This document shows positions 9,854 through 17,334 of a stretch of 64,000 bases of DNA, piece after piece (the first letter of the stretch is position 1; each line of letters begins with the position of its first letter). Source of the stretch: Lysobacter sp. MMG2 (lineage in GTDB: Bacteria > Pseudomonadota > Gammaproteobacteria > Xanthomonadales > Xanthomonadaceae); assembly GCF_016735495.2 (NCBI RefSeq), contig NZ_JAERQY020000004.1, forward strand, positions 62,001-126,000, given 5' to 3'. The notes under the pieces are model-generated. The model worked only from the letters and a program-made list of their open reading frames with translations, had not been told where the DNA came from and did no database searches. The position numbers and the translations under genes are program-made.

Positions 9854-12448
9854 ATGTTCACTGCCTCGCTCGAAACCCTTCAGGACCAAGCCGCTGCTTA
9901 TGGGCTGCGTCGCAAGCGCATCGGTGTGTGCATCCTCGCCGCAATGGCTCCGTTCGCGGTGGTGGCGGCGCCGGATCCTTCGCCCAATCCTTCGCCGGAG
10001 CCGGGTCCCGCACAGGTCGAGTTCAATGCGGGCTTCCTCGGTGGTGCGACCGCCGCCGCCGCCGACCTGAGCCGTTTCGAGCGCGGCAATCCGATGCCCA
10101 CGGGCGCGCAGCGCGTTGACCTCTACGTCAACGAGTATCTTCTCTCGCGCGAGACCGTCACATTCCGTGACGACGGCAGCGACACCAAAGCCTGCTTCAC
10201 CCGTGCGCTACTCACCACGATGGGCGTCAATGTCGGCAAGCTGGAGGCCGAAGGCGCGAATCTGGACGGCGACTGCCTCGATCTCCCCGCGCTTGTTCCC
10301 GGTACCACCGTCTACGCCGATGCGGGTGATCTGAGCCTGCGCGTCAGCGTGCCTCAAATTTCGATGAGTCACGATCCACGCGGCTGGGTGGATCCGAGTC
10401 TGTGGGACCGCGGCGTCAATGCGTTCACGCTTGGCTATACCGCCAGCGGCAACCAGTCACAACGCAATGGCCATGACAGCAACCTGTCGGGCTACCTCGG
10501 ACTGGACGCGGGCTTGAACCTCGGCGGCTGGCGTATCCGGAATCAGTCGAGCTACCAGTGGAACCGTGACGGCAACTCGGACTTCCAGAGCATCCGCACC
10601 TACGCGCAGCACGACGTTGACCGCCTGAAGGCGCAACTGACCGTGGGTGATACGTTCACCACGGGTCAGCTGTTCGACTCCGTCGGCTTCCGCGGTGTGC
10701 AGCTGGCCAGCGACGAGCGCATGCTGCCGGACTCGCAGCGCACCTACGCTCCCATCATTCGCGGCACCGCGGAAACCAACGCCACCGTCGAGGTGCGTCA
10801 GGCCGGCTTCGTCCTGTACCAGACGACCGTAGCGCCGGGCGCGTTCGAGATCAATGACCTCAGCGCCGTCGGCTACGGCGGCGATCTGGAGGTCACGGTG
10901 CGCGAGGCCGACGGCCGCGTTCAGACCTTCACCGTGCCCTATGCCGCCGTGCCGCAGCTTCTGCGCGCGGGCACCTCACGCTTCTCCGCCACGGCGGGCG
11001 AGGTGCGTGACCAAGGGCTGGTCAAAGATGCGCCGATCTTCGTCGAGGGCACCTACCAGCGTGGCATCAACAACGCGCTGACGGCGTACGCCGGTGTCCA
11101 GGCGGCCGGCAACGACCTGTACCGTGCCGCCTTGATCGGTGCTGCGGTCAGCACCCCCGTCGGTGCCTTCGCGGCCGACATCACCGGTGCGCGCACCCGC
11201 TTCAGCGGCAACGGCGGCGACCAGAACGGCTACAGCGCCCGCGTCACGTACAGCAAGGCGGTTCCCTCCACCAGCACCAACTTCACCCTGGCGGCATACC
11301 GCTACTCGACCGAGGGCTTCCTTGGCCTGGGCGACGCAGTGCGCCTCGATGATGCCGTGCGCACGGGGGCATTGGGCGGTGGCGTGATGGAAGGCGCCGG
11401 CCGCCAGCGCAGCAAGTTCGACATCATGCTCAGCCAGCGCTTGGGCGACCGCGCCGGTTCGTTGTACGTCTCCGGTTCGCGCAACGATTACTGGGACGCC
11501 GACCGTTCGGTCGACACCAGCTACCAGCTCGGCTGGAACAACCGCTACCGCAACCTCACCTATGGCGTGTCTGCCAACCGGGCGCGCGTGGCCGGTGGCG
11601 ACTACGACAACAGCTACTACTTCACGCTGTCCGTGCCGCTGGGCGGCAGCGGCCGCACGAGCCACACGCCTATGTTGAGCGTGGCGGGCTCCCATGGACG
11701 CGATGGCAACGGCGTGCAGGCCCGGGTCAGCGGGTCGGCGGGCGATCGCAGCCAGTTCAACTACGGTGTCAACGGCAACTTCAACGACAACAACACCGAC
11801 AGCGTCGGTGCGAATGTCGGCTGGCGCACGCCGTACAACATCCTGGGCGCGTCCTACACCCAGGGCAGCGGCTACAACTCGGCCTCGGTCAACGCGTCCG
11901 GCGGCCTGGTCATCCACCGTGGCGGTATCACGCTGGCGCAGTCCCTGGGCGACACCATCGGCGTTGTCCAGGCGAAGGGTGCAAAGGGCGCGCGTCTCAA
12001 CGACGGCATCAGCAAGATCGACGGTCGTGGCTACGGCATCGTGAACAGCCTGATGCCGTACCGCATGAACGACGTGTCCCTGGATCCCGCTGGCATGTCG
12101 ATGGACGTGGAACTCGGCGAGTCCCGCTACGAAGTCGCGCCGCGTGCCGGCGCCGTGGTGCCGATCACGTTCGAGACGACCAGCGGTGCCACCTACCTCA
12201 TCCAGGCGCAGCAGGATAACGGCAACCCGCTTCCGTTCGGAGCCGAGGTGCGCGACAGCGCCGGCAACGTGGTCGGCTACGTGGGTCAGGGCGGTCAGGC
12301 ATTCGTTCGACTGCCCGACGAGAACAGCGTTGCGCTGTCGGTGATGTGGAACGGCAACGGCAAGTGCACGATCGACTGGAACGCGTCGGCCGCCACGAAC
12401 GCCAACGGCATCGCCCAGATCAGCAACGGCGTGTGCCATGCGCGCTGA
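9854..12448 (+). CDS. Outer-membrane fimbrial usher (FimD/PapC family)
   Basis: Outer-membrane assembly platform for the fimbria, 864 residues, the normal family length. Visible parts: an N-terminal periplasmic domain (VEFNAGFLGG, QRVDLYVNEYLL), the long beta-barrel with the plug region near YAPIIRGTAETNATVEV, and the C-terminal domains with the GQGGQAFVRLP and GKCTIDW motifs. The reading frame is intact. The stop codon overlaps a possible ATG of the next gene (ATGCGCGCTGA), which suggests translational coupling. Its 3' end is duplicated in decayed form at 13539-13774. Confidence 0.95.
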   Translation: MFTASLETLQDQAAAYGLRRKRIGVCILAAMAPFAVVAAPDPSPNPSPEPGPAQVEFNAGFLGGATAAAADLSRFERGNPMPTGAQRVDLYVNEYLLSRETVTFRDDGSDTKACFTRALLTTMGVNVGKLEAEGANLDGDCLDLPALVPGTTVYADAGDLSLRVSVPQISMSHDPRGWVDPSLWDRGVNAFTLGYTASGNQSQRNGHDSNLSGYLGLDAGLNLGGWRIRNQSSYQWNRDGNSDFQSIRTYAQHDVDRLKAQLTVGDTFTTGQLFDSVGFRGVQLASDERMLPDSQRTYAPIIRGTAETNATVEVRQAGFVLYQTTVAPGAFEINDLSAVGYGGDLEVTVREADGRVQTFTVPYAAVPQLLRAGTSRFSATAGEVRDQGLVKDAPIFVEGTYQRGINNALTAYAGVQAAGNDLYRAALIGAAVSTPVGAFAADITGARTRFSGNGGDQNGYSARVTYSKAVPSTSTNFTLAAYRYSTEGFLGLGDAVRLDDAVRTGALGGGVMEGAGRQRSKFDIMLSQRLGDRAGSLYVSGSRNDYWDADRSVDTSYQLGWNNRYRNLTYGVSANRARVAGGDYDNSYYFTLSVPLGGSGRTSHTPMLSVAGSHGRDGNGVQARVSGSAGDRSQFNYGVNGNFNDNNTDSVGANVGWRTPYNILGASYTQGSGYNSASVNASGGLVIHRGGITLAQSLGDTIGVVQAKGAKGARLNDGISKIDGRGYGIVNSLMPYRMNDVSLDPAGMSMDVELGESRYEVAPRAGAVVPITFETTSGATYLIQAQQDNGNPLPFGAEVRDSAGNVVGYVGQGGQAFVRLPDENSVALSVMWNGNGKCTIDWNASAATNANGIAQISNGVCHAR

Positions 12449-12483
12449 CGCGTCCACCGCAGCCATCGAGTACAAGCCAATCG

Positions 12484-12503
12484 TGGTGCCGGCTCAAGCC
12501 GGT
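12484..12503 (+). promoter_or_regulatory. Hairpin in usher-adhesin junction
   Basis: GTGCCGGC-TCAA-GCCGGTAC forms an 8-bp stem (one G-U pair) just before the ribosome-binding site of the first adhesin gene. The paralogous junction before the second adhesin has a shorter stem (TACCC-AGGC-GGGTA) at the corresponding place. It could tune adhesin translation; alternatively the sequence is coding (see findings). Confidence 0.35.
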
Positions 12504-12518
12504 ACCCGGAGTGTCACC

Positions 12519-13538
12519 ATGTTCAAGATAATCGCCACCCTCGGCCTCGCGATGGCGCTGTGGGTCCCACAGCATGCCAAGGCGGCTGGTGAGTGCACGT
12601 TCCCGATGAGCACGGACGGACAGATGCCTAGAATCAGGTTCCCGGCGTTCGATTCCGGTCAATTTGATCCAGACGCGATCGACGTGGGTGACACCTTCGC
12701 ATCCACTCAACAGCCTCAGGCCGCCGTCGAGAATAGTACTAATCCAACAAGAACGACTGTTTCATGTCCGGGGAAAACTGGGCACACAGTTCGCGGGACG
12801 ACGGCACCGGCGCCCACCACGCTGAAAGGTCGTCCGGTGTACCCAAGCAGCATTCCCGGCGTGGGCCTTGCTATCAAATATACCAGTTGCGCTCCCGTAG
12901 GGTGGTGGCCTGCGTCCATGGCCACTTCCGCGCAGACGTTGACGTCGGGGTGCGTGATCAGGGTCGAGCTGGTCAAGACTGGACCGATTTCATCGGGATC
13001 CATGAGTGGTGAGTTTGCAGGTTTGTTCAGCCTCCCATCGGGATCACAATTTGTCAGCCTAGTCTGGAGCGGCGAAGTTCACGTTACCCCGGCTGTGCCC
13101 ACTTGCGCGCCGACCGTAGTGGACAAAGTGGTGAATATGGGCCGGATCGAGGCCAGCTCGATTACGGACGACGGGTACTCGAATGCGGTGCCCTTCACGA
13201 TGGACGTAGGGTGTTCCGGTGGTGTCCCCGCCAACAAAACGCAGCAGATGTCCGTCACGTTCACTGACGCAACGAATACGACGAACACGACGGACAGGCT
13301 GACGCTCACTTCCGCATCCGCCGCCACCGGCGTCAAAGTGCAGCTGTTGAAGGGTGGCACGCCTGTCACGTTCGGTACGGCGCCCACCAATGGATTGGAC
13401 AAACCCAACAGCATCGCGCTGGGCACCATCCAGAATGGCTCGTACTCGTTCCCGATGGCAGCTCGTTACGTCCAGACCGGACCGGTCACGCCGGGCGTTG
13501 CAAACGCGATGGCCACGTTCGTTTTCATGTACCACTAG
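12519..13538 (+). CDS. Fimbrial tip adhesin-like protein, first copy
   Basis: Two-domain fimbrial protein of 339 residues. A signal peptide (MFKIIATLGLAMALWVPQHAKA) precedes an N-terminal receptor-binding-type domain, which shares GRPVYPSS, VELVKTGPI and SGSMSGEF with the second copy. A C-terminal pilin domain follows from about PTCAPTVVDKVVN to the terminal VFMYH strand, with a cysteine pair (PTC and GCSGG). Ligand unknown. The chosen ATG has GGAG 10 nt upstream; an in-frame ATG at 12438 overlapping the usher stop would add 27 residues. Base composition is less GC-rich than the neighbouring housekeeping genes, as often seen in laterally acquired or fast-evolving adhesins. Confidence 0.82.
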   Translation: MFKIIATLGLAMALWVPQHAKAAGECTFPMSTDGQMPRIRFPAFDSGQFDPDAIDVGDTFASTQQPQAAVENSTNPTRTTVSCPGKTGHTVRGTTAPAPTTLKGRPVYPSSIPGVGLAIKYTSCAPVGWWPASMATSAQTLTSGCVIRVELVKTGPISSGSMSGEFAGLFSLPSGSQFVSLVWSGEVHVTPAVPTCAPTVVDKVVNMGRIEASSITDDGYSNAVPFTMDVGCSGGVPANKTQQMSVTFTDATNTTNTTDRLTLTSASAATGVKVQLLKGGTPVTFGTAPTNGLDKPNSIALGTIQNGSYSFPMAARYVQTGPVTPGVANAMATFVFMYH

Positions 13539-13774
13539 GCGCAGCGTTTCACAGACAACGGCATCAGCAAGATCGACGGTCATAACTACGGCATCCTGAA
13601 AGCCTGATGCCGGAAGGCCGCGCCTTCATGCGTCTATCCGACGACAACGGCGGCCAGCTCACGGTGAGCTGGAACGACGAAGGCAAGTGCGCGCTGGATG
13701 TGAACGCATCGTTCGCCACCAAGAGCTCCGCCGGCATCGCCTTCATCAACAACGGGGTGTGCCATGCGCGCTAA
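13539..13774 (+). pseudogene. Decayed 3' end of a second fimbrial usher gene
   Basis: Between the two adhesin genes lies a remnant of an usher C-terminus. Its start matches the usher segment NGISKIDG..YGI, including a 21-bp block identical to the intact gene. It then loses one base (frameshift giving a TGA near 13604), lacks about 80 codons, and resumes as EGRAFMRLSDDNGG..SWNDEGKC to INNGVCHAR and a stop at 13772-13774. That matches the intact usher end GQAFVRLPDENSV..GKCTIDW..SNGVCHAR. It cannot make a functional usher. It shows that an usher-adhesin unit was once duplicated in tandem and the second usher was lost by deletion. Confidence 0.88.
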
Positions 13775-13841
13775 CGCGTCCACCCCAGTCGAATTCAATC
13801 CCATCGCTGTTCCTACCCAGGCGGGTACCTCGAGGAAAAGT

Positions 13842-14885
13842 ATGTTCAGTTCATTTAAGGGTTTGGGGTTTCCCCAAACAACACAGGGCGGCGCCGCACC
13901 AAAGCGCGGTCCGCGTCTTTGGCCGGTTCTGTTGGCCTTGATGCTGGGATTGCCCCTGCCTAGCTGGGCCGTCACCTGTACGAACAGCAACGGCAATCAG
14001 CCCTATCCGTTGACGTTCACCTTCCCCAGCCCGTTGGTTGTGGACAACTCCATGGACGACGGCGAGGTGGTGGCCTCCATAACTATTACTCAGGGCGCGG
14101 CAGGCGGCGGCGGTTATTCGACCTGCGCCAGCGACACTCGGTTGTGGTACGAAGGCATCGGCGCTTATACCCTCGTGGGCAGGCCTGTCTATCCAAGTTC
14201 TGTGGAGGGCATTGGCATCGCGATTTTTAATTACTCGCCGCCTGGGGGCTATTTCCCACAAATGTCAGATCGCTCCGGCGCTTCGTGGGTTGTCAACAGC
14301 AGTGCCCTTGTGAGGATCGACCTTGTCAAAACCGGACCCATTACGGGGGGATCACTATCGGGCCCCTTCGCCTACTCGACACTCAAATTCTTCGATGGAA
14401 CTAGCTTTAACCATACCGTCTACCAATTTAGCGGGTCCGTTCCTGTCGTGCTCAAGAACCCCACCTGCGCTGTAACGACGCCGGACGTGGTAGTCAACCT
14501 GGACCAGGCTAGGATCGGGGATTTTGCGACGGTGGGCACCACCTTGAAGGAAAAGGACTTCAAGGTCAGCTTGGCCTGCTCGGGCGGTACTGCAGGCACC
14601 AAGACGGAAGTGGACATGTCGCTGGCCGACCGGACTACGCCGGCGAACGTGAGTCAGTACCTGTCGCTGACGTCCGCATCCACCGCGAGTGGCGTGGCCT
14701 TGCAGATTGTGCGTAATGGCTCGGCCATCAGCTTCAATCCGACGGTCAACAAGTTCAAGGTTCAGGACGTGCTGCCGGGCAACTCGACGGTCGATATTCC
14801 GTTCAAGGCCCGCTATGTGCGTACCGGCACCATCACGCCGGGCAAGGTGCAGGGAATCGCGGTCTTTACGATGGACTACAAGTAG
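13842..14885 (+). CDS. Fimbrial tip adhesin-like protein, second copy
   Basis: Paralogue of the preceding adhesin, 347 residues, alike in both domains. The start has a good ribosome-binding site (GAGGAAAAG). The signal peptide is long, with an extended polar n-region before the hydrophobic core (WPVLLALMLGLPLPSWA). The N-domain shows GRPVYPSSVEGIGIAI and IDLVKTGPITGGSLSG; the C-terminal pilin domain runs from NPTCAVTTPDVVV to VFTMDYK. Two adhesins of different N-domain sequence suggest binding of more than one receptor, or alternative tips assembled by the same usher. It is the last gene of the operon and is followed by a terminator. Confidence 0.82.
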   Translation: MFSSFKGLGFPQTTQGGAAPKRGPRLWPVLLALMLGLPLPSWAVTCTNSNGNQPYPLTFTFPSPLVVDNSMDDGEVVASITITQGAAGGGGYSTCASDTRLWYEGIGAYTLVGRPVYPSSVEGIGIAIFNYSPPGGYFPQMSDRSGASWVVNSSALVRIDLVKTGPITGGSLSGPFAYSTLKFFDGTSFNHTVYQFSGSVPVVLKNPTCAVTTPDVVVNLDQARIGDFATVGTTLKEKDFKVSLACSGGTAGTKTEVDMSLADRTTPANVSQYLSLTSASTASGVALQIVRNGSAISFNPTVNKFKVQDVLPGNSTVDIPFKARYVRTGTITPGKVQGIAVFTMDYK

Positions 14886-14910
14886 GTCGCCCGCTCGCAG
14901 CTGGCGATCA

Positions 14911-14940
14911 GACAACGGCAGGTATCCCCTGCCGTTTGTC
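14911..14940 (+). terminator. Rho-independent-type terminator of fimbrial operon
   Basis: Stem GACAACGGCAGG / CCTGCCGTTTGTC with one bulged T and a 5-base loop, 25 bp after the last adhesin stop. It is followed by a modest T-containing stretch. Confidence 0.75.
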
Positions 14941-15223
14941 GTTTCCGAGTCACCCCGGAGCGGGCGAGCCGTGGCGTGGCGCCTTGGACTCACGGTGTTC
15001 TCAAAGCGACATGGGCCCGTCTGCGTTGTTTGCGGCGGCAATACGGCGACGAAATCTTCGGCCTGCCCTGCGCATCCGCGCTCTAGCTCAATATCGCCAC
15101 GGTTTGTGCGCCGCACGCGGCCCCTCCCGTTGAAAGCCGGTGTTGGGCGCATGTTGTTATCAGCAACGCGCGGGATGACCTGGCTGGTGTCGTGCTCGCA
15201 CGGGACATGTCATCGATGCCTCG
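14941..15223. other. Gene-free stretch after fimbrial operon
   Basis: About 280 bp without a credible gene, repeat or tRNA. It joins the integrase fragment and looks like decayed island-edge DNA. Confidence 0.5.
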
Positions 15224-15440
15224 CGGTCCATATGGAAGTCGCCGGCATCTGCGGACGCGCCGCACTTCATGAGGGCGTTGAGAGTGCAGCGCACGCTTGC
15301 ATTGAGGGTCTTGCAACTGCTGATCCTGACCGCCAGCCGCACCGGAGAAGTCATCGGCGCGAAACGCTCGGAATTCGATCTGAACGTCAGGACGCGCGGA
15401 AGCCAACATCGCGCTGTCGCCGCGGATGCACCGGCGACGC
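15224..15440 (+). pseudogene. Degraded P4-type tyrosine integrase fragment
   Basis: The plus frame from about 15224 reads PHFMRALR and then LRVLQLLILTASRTGEVIGAKRSEFDLN. This matches the P4-like integrase pattern (FMAELR ... LTAARTGEV.GA.WSEIDL), including the box I catalytic Arg in SRTGE. After that the frame is lost: the expected GREHxVPLS segment appears only in a shifted frame (EANIALSP), and the rest of the catalytic domain, with box II and the Tyr, is missing. The fragment is too short to act. It implies an old integration event next to the fimbrial operon. Confidence 0.7.
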
Positions 15441-15546
15441 AGCCGCACGATCGGCCGCCTCATCGCATCCATGAGGCGGCGGCCATGCTGGAACAGGCAT
15501 AGAAGCTCGGACGGCGGCGACCTTCACCGCCGGCCTCATGAGGCGA

Positions 15547-16911
15547 TCAAGAGCGCTTGATCACCGGCGGCGGGAAGTACGTGCCATCGGCGACGCCGCC
15601 CTTCGGTCCGTAGAAGCGGAACGTGAGGCGGTAGTCCTGCCCGCGCGGCGTCGGCAGCCAGTTGCCTTCCGGTGCATCGGCGGGTTTCTCGGCGGCGAAG
15701 TACAGCGTCAGCGAACCATCCTTGCCGTACTCCAGCTTCGACTGCTTGTTGAGCAGGAAGCGGTTCTGCGGATTGGGCAGCACGCGGAAGCTCGTTCCGT
15801 CCACCGCGATCACGGACCAGAAATAGTTCGCGAAGCTCGGCGGCAACGCGTCCTTGGGGAAGGTGATGGTGTACACGTGGTCGCCGTTGAAGTTCGCGCC
15901 GTCGGCGTCGACGCCGCCCTTGTAGTAGACGACCTCGTCCATCGTGTTGGCCCAGATGCCGCCCTGGTTCACCAGGCTGCGGGTGAGCCAGTCGTCGTGG
16001 TACACGCCCACCGTGGACGGGCGCACCCACTGGTTGCGCACGGTGCCGTGGCCGAGGATCTTCGATGCCTTGAAGAAGTCGGGCAGCGCCTTGTCGCGAA
16101 TCACCTGGTCCACGCGCGCGCGTTCCTGCGGATCCTTCACGCCCTGCGCGATCGCGAGCACCTTCGCGCGCACCGCGTCCATGCCGGGATTGAGGTCGGC
16201 TTCGCTGTCCAGCACGGCCGGTGCGAGCTCGAAGGCTTCCACGCCCGGTGGTTTGGCGATGGCGAAATCCGGAACGGCGGGAAGCGTCGGCGGCGTCGGC
16301 GAACCGGTCGCCCGGAACGTGATCTTGTTTTGCAGCGCGACCGCTTCGTCCCAGTCCTTGCCGAGTTCGATGCGCGCCAGCACGCGTGAGTACTTCACAG
16401 GCAGGTCGATGCGCGTGACGTTGGCGGGAAGCTGCACGTTCGCGCCCTTCAGGCACACCGCGTACTCGCCCGCGCCCTTGGGCTGTGTGCGCTCGTTGAT
16501 GTTCGCCAGCGTCTCGCCCCAGCCGTTGAGGAACTGCACGGTGTAGTAGCGGCCGGTGATCTTCGGCAGGGTGACGATCGTGCAGCTGTTCTCGTCCACC
16601 GCGACCCAGGCTTCGGAATACGCGACGTCGAGATTCGGGTTCGGCCAGTCCACGCCGCCCGGCTTGCGGTGCCGCAGCTCGTTCCACTTGAAGCCTTCCT
16701 TGAAGTCGAGCTGCTGCTGCCTCAGCACGAGCAGGCGCGAGAGCAGGTAGATGTACGCGTCGCTGATGTCCTGGTCCGTGTAGGCCCGTGCGGACGCCGT
16801 GGCGGGAGTGGAAGCGGGAGTGGTCACGGTCGCCTCGGGCGCCGGGGTGCGATTGCAGGCGACCAGTCCGAGGACGGCGATGGTGAGAACCGAAAGTCCG
16901 AGCCGTGACAT
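15547..16911 (-). CDS. DUF1254/DUF1214 domain lipoprotein
   Basis: Predicted lipoprotein of 454 residues: the signal MSRLGLSVLTIAVLGLVAC has a lipobox (LVAC), followed by a Pro/Thr/Ala linker. The N-terminal DUF1254 part contains DAYIYLLSRL, NPNLDVAYSEAWV and GRYYTVQFLNGWGET; the C-terminal DUF1214 part contains WANTMDEVVYYKGG, SFANYFWSVIAVDG and the final RQDYRLTFRFYGPKGG-like region. The molecular function of the family is not known. The start is well supported by AAGGAG 6 nt upstream. It is single-gene and divergent from the TonB receptor. Confidence 0.85.
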   Translation of the reverse strand: MSRLGLSVLTIAVLGLVACNRTPAPEATVTTPASTPATASARAYTDQDISDAYIYLLSRLLVLRQQQLDFKEGFKWNELRHRKPGGVDWPNPNLDVAYSEAWVAVDENSCTIVTLPKITGRYYTVQFLNGWGETLANINERTQPKGAGEYAVCLKGANVQLPANVTRIDLPVKYSRVLARIELGKDWDEAVALQNKITFRATGSPTPPTLPAVPDFAIAKPPGVEAFELAPAVLDSEADLNPGMDAVRAKVLAIAQGVKDPQERARVDQVIRDKALPDFFKASKILGHGTVRNQWVRPSTVGVYHDDWLTRSLVNQGGIWANTMDEVVYYKGGVDADGANFNGDHVYTITFPKDALPPSFANYFWSVIAVDGTSFRVLPNPQNRFLLNKQSKLEYGKDGSLTLYFAAEKPADAPEGNWLPTPRGQDYRLTFRFYGPKGGVADGTYFPPPVIKRS

Positions 16912-17334
16912 GACAGATCTCCTTGAACGGTAAGGGGTAAATGCGAGTCTGGTCGTGAAACAGGAGTGAAAGTCCCCCCCGGTTGCGGGAGGGCTGGGCG
17001 CGTTCGCCCGGGCCAGGCACCCCCGGGCCGGCCCATCGCAAGGTGAACCTGAGCGAAGGGCGTGAAGCCCCAAGTCGTTGATTTCCATGGGCCCGTGGTC
17101 CGTGCCGGGCGGGAATCTTTCTCGAAGCCGCGCCTGGGTCCCGCTTTGCCGGCGGACGCCGACCTAAGCTCGGGCCGGGGCAAGCGAGGGATCTTCGGGG
17201 AAGTGTGCCGAAAGTGCGTCTTACTCTTTGCCGCTTGTGGCCGCTTCACGAATTGTTTACAACCTACGGAGCCGTCCGGGCAGGGGAGACGGCGAAAGCG
17301 CTGTTCATTCGTTATTTCGAGGGAGAGAGAGTCG
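16912..17334. other. Intergenic region before TonB-dependent receptor
   Basis: About 420 bp between divergent genes; no gene or repeat seen. An AT-richer element around 17243-17275 (GAATTGTTTACAACC) is the best candidate for a receptor promoter or operator, but I cannot assign it to a regulator. Confidence 0.4.

Noticed and set aside
14886-15546. tRNA gene as attachment site beside the integrase remnant
   Set aside because: No cloverleaf-compatible sequence or TPsiC-type box was recognised in the interval.
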